From Betaproteobacteria bacterium (GTDB taxonomy: Bacteria; Pseudomonadota; Gammaproteobacteria; Burkholderiales; Eutrophovitaceae), in the NCBI GenBank assembly GCA_009886305.1, contig QXZO01000186.1, forward strand, positions 1 to 25,705: 25,705 nucleotides of DNA. Direction: 5' to 3'. Shown here piece after piece: positions 6,742 through 13,684 of this stretch. The position numbers and the translations under genes were made by a program. The notes under the pieces are model-generated. The model searched no databases. It was given only the letters and a program-made list of their open reading frames with translations, and was not told the origin of the DNA. Every line of letters begins with the position of its first letter. Position 1 is the first letter of the stretch.

Positions 6742-8505
6742 TTAAAGTGAGTAGACCATCAAAGTACCTGTGTCAGTTGACATAGTATCGAAAGGTGCGC
6801 CAAACAATCCAGGATAGTTTCCTGCAACGTGTGAGCCCCATCCGGTTACAACGGCAACATACTGCTTTCCGTCAACCATATAGGTGATTACACCACCGTG
6901 AGCACCTGTTCCCATGTTGCTTTGCCATAGCAGCTTGCCAGACTTCGCATCACGAGCGTCAAACATTCCGTCTGCGCCAGGAACGAACACAAGGTCCCCA
7001 CCGGTTGACAAGAGAGATGCAAGCACTGGGTACTTGTACTCTACACGCCACTTCATTTTTCCGGTCAATGGATCGCGGGCCTGAAGCGTACCGTAAGCAG
7101 CATCAACTGGTGTGCCATCTACTTTTTGCTTAGGAGCCTTGGATGTCCATGACGCACCGAAGTACGCTTGACCAGAGAAATCATCTGGACGCTCTGGATT
7201 TACAACTTCAATGTCAAAACAGAATTCCTGTGTGAGCATGAAGTGTGTGTTTCGCTTAGGGTTGTAAGCGCCAGTGTTCCATGAAATGGCACCGTCAATC
7301 GCAGGACAAACATCCGCGTGCTTACCTTCAGGTAGTTCACGACGACCAACTAAACGGCCTTCTTTAGTAACACCTTTGATGTAGTTGAAGGTTTCACCGA
7401 TCATGTATGCGTTGTTAACTGCCAACTCATTACCACCACCGACTGAATCAGCGTCATATACGAAAATGATACCGCCCTTATTTGGGTGAACCATGTTTCG
7501 CTTGCCGTCTTTTTCAATCATTAGGAACTCACCAACCGCTGAGTCAAAGTCCCAAGCGTCGTGTGGCATTTCCTGGAAGTATGCTGACAACTCACCGCTA
7601 TCCGCATCAAGAACAACTACTGAAGAGCTGTAGAGGTTCAAGCCTGGACGTGGGCCGTTGTTCATCCAATCGCCACCGATGTAGTCATAGTCAGGAGCTG
7701 GATTAGCTGTTCCCCACCAAACCGTATTGGTTGCAGGATCATAGCTTCCAGTCATCCAGCCACCACCGCCACCGATTTTCCAGGAGTCGTTACCCCAAGA
7801 ATCTCGTGAACGCTGATCGCCACCGATGGTATCGAATTGCCAAGCAACTGAGCCGCTTTTCGCATCAACTGCGTAAATCGGTCCACAGCAACCTGCAAGC
7901 TCACCACCGTTTGCGCCAAGGATGACCATGTCTTTAACGATAACTGGAGCACCTGTAAAGCCCTTATTGCCTTTGGCTACAGTCATGATCTCATTATCCC
8001 AAACGACCTCACCAGATTTTGCGTTTAATGCGATTAACCGCCCGTCTGTTGTTCCCATATAAACGTTACCATGACCGATTGCTAGACCACGGTTATATGG
8101 GTTGTAGAACGTACCCTCAGCGCGCTCAACATCAATCTTTGCAGCATGATGCCAAACTGGCTGGCCGGTAGCGCCGTTAAGTGCCCAAATCGTGCCTGAT
8201 GTTGTGGTGTAGTAGACCATGCCATCAACCGCGAGAGGGAAACCTTGAATACCACGCTTGGTTGCAGCTGGATTGTGCTGCCATGCAAGCTTGAGGTTCT
8301 TAACGTTTCTAGTATTAATTTGCTTTAATCCGCTATGGTGATGACCAGTAAAATCCTTGTGGTACATCATCCAGTTAGCATCATCATTTTGCGCGTTCAA
8401 CAATCGATCCCAAGTGACATCAGCTGCCATTGCTTGAGAAGCGAAGCCGAGGAACGCAACGGCCGAAATTGCCTTGACGGCAGCCGTAGTAGTCCAACGT
8501 GTCAT
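6742..8505 (-). CDS. PQQ-dependent alcohol dehydrogenase, lanthanide-type
   Basis: A 587-residue periplasmic quinoprotein of the methanol/ethanol dehydrogenase eight-bladed propeller family. The signal peptide is residues 1-27 (cleavage after QAMA). Predicted metal ligands are E202 (GGELAG), N268 (TANPAP), catalytic D319 and D321 in PHDAWDFD. Asp two places after the catalytic Asp marks lanthanide-dependent enzymes (XoxF, ExaF, PedH); calcium enzymes have Ala or Ser there. W-docking repeats such as ALNGATGQPVW, ALNAKSGEVVW and ARDAKSGKLLW are present. The usual vicinal Cys pair before NRGLA is replaced by F133-Y134, while a Cys-Cys pair occurs at 206-207 beside the metal Glu. It is not obviously XoxF, and the substrate is unknown. 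Start ATG is preceded by AGGGAGAGAG; a palindrome lies in the leader; the cytochrome c follows. Confidence 0.92.
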   Translation of the reverse strand: MTRWTTTAAVKAISAVAFLGFASQAMAADVTWDRLLNAQNDDANWMMYHKDFTGHHHSGLKQINTRNVKNLKLAWQHNPAATKRGIQGFPLAVDGMVYYTTTSGTIWALNGATGQPVWHHAAKIDVERAEGTFYNPYNRGLAIGHGNVYMGTTDGRLIALNAKSGEVVWDNEIMTVAKGNKGFTGAPVIVKDMVILGANGGELAGCCGPIYAVDAKSGSVAWQFDTIGGDQRSRDSWGNDSWKIGGGGGWMTGSYDPATNTVWWGTANPAPDYDYIGGDWMNNGPRPGLNLYSSSVVVLDADSGELSAYFQEMPHDAWDFDSAVGEFLMIEKDGKRNMVHPNKGGIIFVYDADSVGGGNELAVNNAYMIGETFNYIKGVTKEGRLVGRRELPEGKHADVCPAIDGAISWNTGAYNPKRNTHFMLTQEFCFDIEVVNPERPDDFSGQAYFGASWTSKAPKQKVDGTPVDAAYGTLQARDPLTGKMKWRVEYKYPVLASLLSTGGDLVFVPGADGMFDARDAKSGKLLWQSNMGTGAHGGVITYMVDGKQYVAVVTGWGSHVAGNYPGLFGAPFDTMSTDTGTLMVYSL

Positions 8506-8534
8506 AACTCTCTCCCTAAAAATTTTAGAAGACT

Positions 8535-8562
8535 ATTTTATTTATTCGCGAATGAATAAAAT
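8535..8562. repeat. 28-bp imperfect palindrome in the leader of the PQQ dehydrogenase
   Basis: Arms ATTTTATTTATTC (8535-8547) and GAATGAATAAAAT (8550-8562) match at 12 of 13 positions around a two-base centre; the core ATTCGCGAAT is a perfect palindrome. It lies 30 to 57 bases upstream of the dehydrogenase ATG. It could be an operator or an RNA hairpin in the 5' leader. Confidence 0.6.
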
Positions 8563-8899
8563 TAAAAGTTCGATTCTCTAGTGCCACTACGTAACAACTC
8601 GTTCAAATTTCTGCGAACTTGTTTTGAGCTAAAAACATGTAATCACAAGACAACCTGACTATAAGTTAACGCTACTACTTCGTCTTTGCAATACCTTTGT
8701 AGTACCGTAGGTCCTTTATTTCATTGAGTTTTAATGCATGATCAGGTGAGTAGCGCGCCACGTTTATAGGCTGACTGATTTTTTGCACCGCAACATAACA
8801 AGTGCTGTCGAAGACGAAGATTTAGATATTATTTTGTGATAGATGAATGGTCCTCTCTTAGCACGCAATATTTGGTCAAGGTACACAGTTGCAATTGTA

Positions 8900-8949
8900 A
8901 AGTTATCAGTTATTTTATAAAAAATAACTTTATTACAATAACTTATAAT
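8900..8949 (+). promoter_or_regulatory. Candidate promoter and operator of the ferredoxin-to-pdxA2 operon
   Basis: A perfect -10 hexamer TATAAT (8944-8949) lies 29 bases before the ferredoxin start. No good -35 is present; that position is occupied by a perfect 9-bp inverted repeat AGTTATTTT/AAAATAACT (8908-8916, 8921-8929). AAGTTAT (8900-8906) and ATAACTT (8938-8944) form an outer pair. The dyads over the -35 region suggest binding of a regulator, not encoded nearby. Confidence 0.5.
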
Positions 8950-8978
8950 CTATCTCTAGAATGAGAAAAGGCTAGAAT

Positions 8979-9257
8979 TTGAGTCACTTGCTAACAATTG
9001 AGTGTTGCGATCCAGCATTGATAATTTCTTCTGAGGAATTGCTGTTGGTTGCGCTTTTGCGCCACGGCATTATTTTCCCTTACTCATGTCAGAGCGGGGT
9101 GTGTGGTACCTGTAAATGTAAGCTTATTAAAGGTAGGGTCGATTTAGATATTTATTCTGATGCGGCCTTAAATCCAGTTGAAGTGCAGCAAGGTTTGATC
9201 CTTGCGTGTCGAGCTCGACTGCTATCCGACGTTACGATCAGGAAACTCGATCGCTAG
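8979..9257 (+). CDS. 2Fe-2S ferredoxin, plant type
   Basis: A 92-residue soluble ferredoxin. The cluster ligands are C37, C42, C45 and C77 (C-x4-C-x2-C-x31-C) in PYSCQSGVCGTCKCK and LACRARL, the pattern of plant-type ferredoxins and of the ferredoxin domain of oxygenase reductases. An extra Cys (C47) sits beside the cluster. No reductase or oxygenase component is adjacent, so it is an orphan electron carrier here. The start is a TTG at 8979 preceded by an AAAAGG ribosome site; the nearby ATG at 8961 runs into a stop after four codons. It leads a same-strand run with the FAH, BKACE and PdxA2 genes. A role delivering electrons to a ring- or alkyl-oxygenase encoded elsewhere is inference. Confidence 0.85.
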   Translation: MSHLLTIECCDPALIISSEELLLVALLRHGIIFPYSCQSGVCGTCKCKLIKGRVDLDIYSDAALNPVEVQQGLILACRARLLSDVTIRKLDR

Positions 9258-9348
9258 ACCCCGTTTTATTCCGTTATGTGCTGACGTGCATGTGTAATAA
9301 TGACTGCCTTTGAAACAGTCGCGTACGTTATATACACGGGAGATTTTG

Positions 9349-10044
9349 TTGAGCGCTGAGCACCTTGCATTTAAACCCAAAGTTTCGCCTCTGATCCCCA
9401 TTGTTGAGGACGAGCGGCAGTTTCCTGTTAATCGAATTTTTTGTGTTGGTCGGAATTATGCTGAGCATGCACGTGAGATGGGCAATGACCCGGACCGCGA
9501 TCCCCCTTTCTTTTTTTTAAAATCTTTAGATGCCCTTGTGCCAGGGGGCGGTGCCGTCACATACCCGATGGCGACGAATGATCTTCATCATGAAATTGAA
9601 ATGATTGTGGCGATTGGGTTGTCGGGTTCCGAGATTGCTAAGGCCGATGCTCTTGGCCATGTCTTTGGCTATGCTATTGGTCTTGACCTCACGCGCAGAG
9701 ATTTACAAGCTCAGGCGAAAAAGATGAGTCGGCCCTGGGACTTTGGAAAGTCATTTGAGCAGGGCGCACCAATGACCGCGATAACAAAAACCAACCTTTG
9801 TGGTCATTTGTCGAGTGGCGAGATTTCACTTACTGTTAATGATAAGGTGCAGCAGATAGGGAATCTTAATGAAATGATTTGGGATGTGCCTGAGATTATT
9901 TCCTTTCTTTCTCGGTTTTACCATTTGGAGGCGGGTGATCTGATCTTTACGGGAACTCCAGCCGGAGTGGGAGCTCTAGACCGCGGGGATCATTTAATTG
10001 GACGTGTAGCTGGTTTACCGGACTTGGCGGTAGACATTATTTAA
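9349..10044 (+). CDS. Fumarylacetoacetate hydrolase (FAH) family protein, fumarylpyruvate hydrolase-like
   Basis: About 231 residues. The core FCVGRNYAEHAREMGND, then DPPFFFLKS, HHEIEMIVAIG and FTGTPAGVG are FAH-family blocks. Metal ligands are E82 and E84 in HHEIE and D113 in GLDLTRRD. Members hydrolyse fumarylpyruvate or acylpyruvates, or decarboxylate oxaloacetate or related 2-oxo acids, in the cytoplasm. I chose the TTG at 9349 because CGGGAGA lies 6-7 bases before it and the N-terminus then has the family length. An in-frame TTG at 9310 would add 13 residues without a ribosome site. The gene lies 91 bases after the ferredoxin and 22 before BKACE, so it is probably one transcript. The substrate cannot be read from sequence. 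Confidence 0.88.
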   Translation: MSAEHLAFKPKVSPLIPIVEDERQFPVNRIFCVGRNYAEHAREMGNDPDRDPPFFFLKSLDALVPGGGAVTYPMATNDLHHEIEMIVAIGLSGSEIAKADALGHVFGYAIGLDLTRRDLQAQAKKMSRPWDFGKSFEQGAPMTAITKTNLCGHLSSGEISLTVNDKVQQIGNLNEMIWDVPEIISFLSRFYHLEAGDLIFTGTPAGVGALDRGDHLIGRVAGLPDLAVDII

Positions 10045-10066
10045 TCAACTGGATGGATATAAAAAG

Positions 10067-10981
10067 ATGGAAGATGTAACGAAGAAGACATGGCTTGAGG
10101 TGGCTCTAAACGGGCCTTGGACTCAAGAAAAGCAAGCCGGCATTCCGATCAAAGTCGCGGATATAGTGCAGCAGGGAATTGCTTGCGTGAATGCAGGGGC
10201 CGCAATCGTTCACGTGCATGCTTATGATGAGGAAACCGGTCGACAACAGGACGACGTCGACGTTTATAAGAAAATTATTGAAGGTATCCGTACACAAGTT
10301 GATGCAATTGTTTATCCAACGGTGCCTGCTTCAGGGATGAATCCGATTGATGAGCGAAGTACCGGTGAAGATCGATACGCTCATATTGAATCATTGGCCA
10401 AGGACGGATTTCTAGAGTGGACTGTCTTGGATCCGGGGTCTTGTAATTTTTCACATTATGATCAATTGAAAGAAGATAAAGTCGGGTACGTTTACCAGAA
10501 TAGTGAAGCAGATGCCCGTCACGGTATGGGCATAGCTCATAAATATGGCTTGCATCCCAGCTACGCTATTTACGAACCAGGATTCGCTCGGCTAGGCGCA
10601 AATTTGCATTGGCGCGAGAGCACGCCGGACCCCATATATCGACTGATGTTCAGCTCAGGATTTACTTTTGGCTTTCCTCCGGAAGACTATGGACTAACAG
10701 CCTATTTGAATTTGTTGGATCAGGTCGCGCCTGGGTGTAACTGGATGATTTCAGGTCTGGACGTTAATGTTCTGCCACTAATACCGAGAGTCATTATGGA
10801 GTCTGGGCACGTAAGGGTGGGACTCGAGGATGCGCCTTTTGGATGTGAGAAAACCAATTTGGAGCTTGTTGAAGACGCGGTAAATTCTATTGAGACTTGC
10901 GGCGGTGAATTAGCTAGAGCCGCCGAGGTCAGGTTGGCTGCTTCCAGCGATAAGCTGGAGGCGATGACCTCTGGAATTTAA
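10067..10981 (+). CDS. Beta-keto acid cleavage enzyme (BKACE, DUF849 family)
   Basis: A 304-residue TIM-barrel protein of the 3-keto-5-aminohexanoate cleavage (Kce) family. These zinc enzymes condense a beta-keto acid with acetyl-CoA to give acetoacetate and a new acyl-CoA. Zinc ligands are H49 and H51 (IVHVHAYDEETG) and E254. R250 and D255 in VRVGLEDAPF correspond to Kce Arg226 and Asp231. The family's usual N-terminal TGA motif is replaced by ALNGPW, and the loop after E254 reads APFGCEKTN rather than the common NLY form, so substrate preference probably differs from Kce. It is an ATG start with a weak ribosome site. It sits between the FAH hydrolase and PdxA2, and a shared catabolic pathway is likely. 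The substrate is not identifiable. Confidence 0.9.
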   Translation: MEDVTKKTWLEVALNGPWTQEKQAGIPIKVADIVQQGIACVNAGAAIVHVHAYDEETGRQQDDVDVYKKIIEGIRTQVDAIVYPTVPASGMNPIDERSTGEDRYAHIESLAKDGFLEWTVLDPGSCNFSHYDQLKEDKVGYVYQNSEADARHGMGIAHKYGLHPSYAIYEPGFARLGANLHWRESTPDPIYRLMFSSGFTFGFPPEDYGLTAYLNLLDQVAPGCNWMISGLDVNVLPLIPRVIMESGHVRVGLEDAPFGCEKTNLELVEDAVNSIETCGGELARAAEVRLAASSDKLEAMTSGI

Positions 10982-11020
10982 TTCCCATCTCCGAGTATTA
11001 AAGTAAGCAAAGGTGAAATT

Positions 11021-11995
11021 TTGGAATTAAGTCGAATTGGGATCACGATGGGGGATCCTGCAGGGATAGGGCCAGAAATTATCGTCAAAACATTGCAAGA
11101 GATGTCGCCTGATTCTCGGTCTCGGTCAATTGTTATCGGAAATATCGACGTTTTAGATCGAGCTAGTCGCATGATCGGTGCAAAACTTAAATTTAGCGAC
11201 TCGCTTTCTGTTGAGGTTGGCGTAGTGCCAGTTGTTCACGTACCGACCAGTGAATCGAGTGCTATAAAAGACGGAGAAATAAGTGCGAGTGCTGGCGAGG
11301 CTGCTTATCGCTATGTTAAGAGAGCGGCAGAGCTCTCACTTGATAAACTGATCGCAGTGATTGTTACTGCCCCGTTAAATAAAGCGGCCATGCATTTAGC
11401 TGGTCATAAGTATGACGGCCATACAGAATTGTTGGCAGAGCTCACGGGAGCTCAGTCATCGTACATGTTGTTAGCCGGGCCGAAGTTAAACGCAATACAC
11501 GTTAGTACGCACACATCGCTGGCTGATGCCGCGATCAAGCCTACAACGCAGCGTGTGTTGGACACCATACGCATCGGGGATCAGCATTTCAAGAGTATTG
11601 GGTATGAAAGGCCGCGTTTGGCGGTTGCGGGTCTAAACCCCCACTGTGGCGAGGGTGGTTTGTTTGGCTCGGAGGAGGCGAACCGTTTGGTGCCAGCTAT
11701 TGATCAGGCTAAGTCTGAGGGGATTGATGTACAAGGACCAATTTCCGGGGATACCGTGTTCTACAGAGCGTTGCAAGGAGAGTTTGATTTGGTTGTTGCT
11801 CAATATCATGATCAAGGTCATATTCCGACAAAGCTTATTGCGTTCAATGAAACAGTCAATGTCAGTCTTGGCTTACCTATATTTAGGACTTCTGTTGACC
11901 ATGGAACAGCATTTGAGATCGCCTGGAAGGGTGTGGCAAACAACACTAATATGAAGGCTGCTATTGAATATGCGCGAAGAATCTCTGGTCGATAA
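11021..11995 (+). CDS. pdxA2: PdxA2-type 4-hydroxythreonine-4-phosphate dehydrogenase family protein
   Basis: 324 residues. The N-terminal motif ITMGDPAGIGPE and the block QYHDQGHIPTKLIAF are the catabolic PdxA2 form rather than the vitamin B6 PdxA form (TPGEPAG, HDQGLP). Metal-binding histidines H164, H208 and H263 correspond to E. coli H166, H211 and H266. PdxA2 proteins oxidise 4-phospho-threonate/erythronate, usually next to a DUF1537 kinase; relatives include the terephthalate dihydrodiol dehydrogenase TphB. No DUF1537 gene is present here. The neighbours are BKACE and FAH, so an oxidative decarboxylation or diol dehydrogenation in the same pathway is plausible. The start is TTG 11021 with AGGTG five bases before it; the next ATG (11048) would remove the start of the conserved motif. 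Confidence 0.85.
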   Translation: MELSRIGITMGDPAGIGPEIIVKTLQEMSPDSRSRSIVIGNIDVLDRASRMIGAKLKFSDSLSVEVGVVPVVHVPTSESSAIKDGEISASAGEAAYRYVKRAAELSLDKLIAVIVTAPLNKAAMHLAGHKYDGHTELLAELTGAQSSYMLLAGPKLNAIHVSTHTSLADAAIKPTTQRVLDTIRIGDQHFKSIGYERPRLAVAGLNPHCGEGGLFGSEEANRLVPAIDQAKSEGIDVQGPISGDTVFYRALQGEFDLVVAQYHDQGHIPTKLIAFNETVNVSLGLPIFRTSVDHGTAFEIAWKGVANNTNMKAAIEYARRISGR

Positions 11996-12003
11996 GGACT
12001 GAG

Positions 12004-12057
12004 ATGAATCGAATATATCGTTACATATTAAAGCGAATGATTGCGATTAAGCTCTAA
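12004..12057 (+). CDS. Possible 17-residue cationic peptide (micro-ORF)
   Basis: An ATG at 12004 is preceded by AAGGA (11994-11998), which overlaps the pdxA2 stop codon. It encodes MNRIYRYILKRMIAIKL, five of whose 17 residues are basic, with hydrophobics interspersed. It might be a small amphipathic peptide or a chance ORF; sequence alone cannot decide. It lies directly behind the catabolic operon. Confidence 0.2.
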   Translation: MNRIYRYILKRMIAIKL

Positions 12058-12170
12058 GTTTCCAGCCTCCAAGCGATTTGGTATCAACATTTCCACAAAA
12101 AATGGTCTACTATCTGCGAACGATTTTCAATTTTAGTCGCCATGTTCGGTAGGGCGCGAAAGGATTGGTT

Positions 12171-12575
12171 TTGAGGCTTACTCGATTTTTCACGTTAATT
12201 TTATTATGTATACACTCGTCTTTTCTCTTTGCGGTAGAGCCGGAAATACTCGAGTACCGTGGCGTGAAGTATGTTTCAGGCGGAATGAACGAAGCTGAAC
12301 GCGAAAAAATGGATAATTTAGCATCACGGTTTCCAATGCATATGGTACTCACCTCAACAGCTGTTGAGGGACCAATTTCTGGCGCATTGGTAACGGTTAA
12401 GAATTTATCTGGAGACGTAATTCTAGAAGAGGAATCCAGAGGACCATTGTTTTTTGTTGAGGTTGTTGGAGGTCGTTACACCGTTGAGGCGACTTACAAC
12501 GGACAAACACTTTCAGAAACCAAAGATTTAACAGGTCGGCGTTATTTGAGGTTGCGTTTTAAATTTACGCAATAG
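12171..12575 (+). CDS. Secreted protein with carboxypeptidase-regulatory-like beta domain
   Basis: About 134 residues. The N-terminus (MRLTRFFTLILLCIHSSFLFA) is a Sec signal peptide cleaved near residue 21. The mature protein has an EILEYRGVKYVSGGMNEAER segment, shared with small exported proteobacterial proteins. It then has a Ig-like or transthyretin-like sandwich (GPISGALVTVKNLSG, GPLFFVEVVGGRYTVEATYNGQ) of the carboxypeptidase-regulatory type. Such domains are structural or ligand binding; no catalytic residues are visible. I prefer the TTG at 12171, six bases after AGGA; the upstream TTG at 12165 abuts the ribosome site. The next gene, also secreted, starts 39 bases downstream. Function unknown. 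Confidence 0.7.
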   Translation: MRLTRFFTLILLCIHSSFLFAVEPEILEYRGVKYVSGGMNEAEREKMDNLASRFPMHMVLTSTAVEGPISGALVTVKNLSGDVILEEESRGPLFFVEVVGGRYTVEATYNGQTLSETKDLTGRRYLRLRFKFTQ

Positions 12576-12614
12576 CGCAGACGACCTAAAAAGTAACGAA
12601 AAAAGGAGTGTAGT

Positions 12615-13118
12615 ATGAGTGGAGTTTGGCAACCGGAGCGTTTGATTTTGTTTGTCCTGTTGATGGGGGGGATTATGTTCCAAGCTTGGGCGGGAGGATC
12701 TGCCCGAAGAGAACAAATGGTTGCAAATTATAGTGGATGTAATTGGACTGATGTGATGGGGCAGGAGCTCTATCAATGCATAAAAGACAATAATGGATTT
12801 AGCACTCTTTGGTGTTTCAATACAACTATTGAAAATAGTTGTGAAAAGAAGCCGGTTGCTGATAACGATCTCGACTCAATGCTCGCGCAAAATGATACTG
12901 GTCAGGAAACTGATTCAGGCGGGACGGTACCTGCTGACAAAGACATTTATGAAAAAGCGATGGAAGCGGAATATAAGATGTTTAAGTTTCGTGACTGCCC
13001 CTACACGGACGAAATGGGTGATCACATGTTTGAGTGTATTAAAGAGAATGATGGATTTAATGCGCACGGCTGTTTCGATGATTCGGTAAGATTTTTCTGC
13101 CCCGAATCGAGCGATTAA
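12615..13118 (+). CDS. Secreted protein with two tandem four-cysteine modules
   Basis: A 167-residue protein with a signal peptide ending at AWA (about residue 26). The mature chain holds two modules, 42-76 and 128-162, joined by a 51-residue acidic, low-complexity linker. Cysteines are at 42, 55, 67, 76 and 128, 141, 153, 162, so both modules have exactly C-x12-C-x11-C-x8-C. Shared residues include T-D-x-M-G, C-I-K-x-N-x-G-F and C-F. An even cysteine number per module suggests two disulfides each, consistent with periplasmic export. The start ATG follows AAAAAGGAG, a strong ribosome site. It lies 39 bases after another secreted-protein gene, probably co-transcribed. I do not recognise the family and assign no function. 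Confidence 0.8.
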   Translation: MSGVWQPERLILFVLLMGGIMFQAWAGGSARREQMVANYSGCNWTDVMGQELYQCIKDNNGFSTLWCFNTTIENSCEKKPVADNDLDSMLAQNDTGQETDSGGTVPADKDIYEKAMEAEYKMFKFRDCPYTDEMGDHMFECIKENDGFNAHGCFDDSVRFFCPESSD

Positions 13119-13127
13119 ATTATTCAA

Positions 13128-13148
13128 AGTCGACAGTCATTGTCGGCT
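13128..13148 (+). terminator. Weak hairpin after the four-cysteine gene
   Basis: Arms AGTCGACA and TGTCGGCT (one wobble) around a GTCAT loop, ten bases after the stop. It is followed by CTTATC only, so the U-run is poor and termination is uncertain. It lies in the 34-base gap between convergent genes. Confidence 0.4.
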
Positions 13149-13152
13149 CTTA

Positions 13153-13644
13153 TCATGAGCGTATTTGTTTAAATAAACTAGACTCTCGGCTATAAAATCC
13201 CTCGGTATGGAAGGTCTCTGGAAAGCCAAAGTGTTCGTAGTCTATGTGATGGCATAACTCGTGTAGTAGGGTGCGCAGAAAACTCTTAAAAGCCACAACT
13301 TTTTTGTTTTTAGCAGTTCGCATCCAAACCTGTATCTTCGCCGGTTGACCATCGTCCTCGGGAAGATATAACCCATGGAGCTCTCCCCAGTCGTCCGATG
13401 GCCGAACGCTAAGTACTTGTACTTTGAGTCTTGGTGATTTGATTTGCCTCACAATGTCATCAGCAATTGTCTGGCATACCATTTCAATTTTTACTAAGTC
13501 CTCTTCAATCAAAAGTGTCTCCAGCGTGGAGGACTCATTATGAAGGCATTTGACATCTTTAAGTGTCAAGTGCTTGATATCATCACTTTGACGATAGATG
13601 CTTTGTTGACGAGATGTTAAACGATTATAAAAATTAAAAACCAC
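13153..13644 (-). CDS. Putative zinc metallopeptidase-like protein (HExxH)
   Basis: 163 residues, no signal peptide. The HELCHHIDYEHFG segment gives H128-E129-x-x-H132, a gluzincin/SprT-like HExxH zinc site. H146 in ETFHTEGF is a candidate third ligand, and the FHTEGFYSRES ending is strongly patterned. The N-terminus (FYNRLTSRQQSIYRQSD) is basic and helical. I recall similar short HExxH proteins annotated as hypothetical in proteobacteria, but no function is established to my knowledge. It lies 40 bases downstream of the DUF482 gene on the same strand, which suggests an operon, and converges with the four-cysteine gene. The start is the ATG complementary to 13642-13644. Confidence 0.72.
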   Translation of the reverse strand: MVFNFYNRLTSRQQSIYRQSDDIKHLTLKDVKCLHNESSTLETLLIEEDLVKIEMVCQTIADDIVRQIKSPRLKVQVLSVRPSDDWGELHGLYLPEDDGQPAKIQVWMRTAKNKKVVAFKSFLRTLLHELCHHIDYEHFGFPETFHTEGFYSRESSLFKQIRS

Positions 13645-13684
13645 AGTTTTTACCTTTATTGGTCGATTTTGATGTGAGCATTAA

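Larger units (their letters stand above)
8506..8978. other. Divergent intergenic regulatory region
   Basis: 473 bases with no supported gene between the PQQ dehydrogenase (minus) and the ferredoxin (plus). It contains a 28-bp palindrome in the dehydrogenase leader (8535-8562) and an AT-rich dyad cluster with a -10 box before the ferredoxin (8900-8949). I see nothing recognisable in the middle part (about 8570-8890). Confidence 0.7.

Noticed and set aside
7482..7952. Several ORFs of 64-74 residues antisense to, or in another frame of, the PQQ dehydrogenase
   Set aside because: They are shadows of a strongly conserved coding gene, with no ribosome sites or family features.
6742..8505. Assignment as xoxF methanol dehydrogenase
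   Set aside because: The Asp pair fits lanthanide enzymes in general, but the surrounding segments (no PWNETMRPGDNKW-type block, no vicinal Cys before NRGLA) do not match XoxF closely.
11021..11995. Vitamin B6 biosynthetic pdxA
   Set aside because: It has the TMGDPAG and HDQGHIP motifs of PdxA2 and catabolic neighbours, not the TPGEPAG form or surA-ksgA neighbours.
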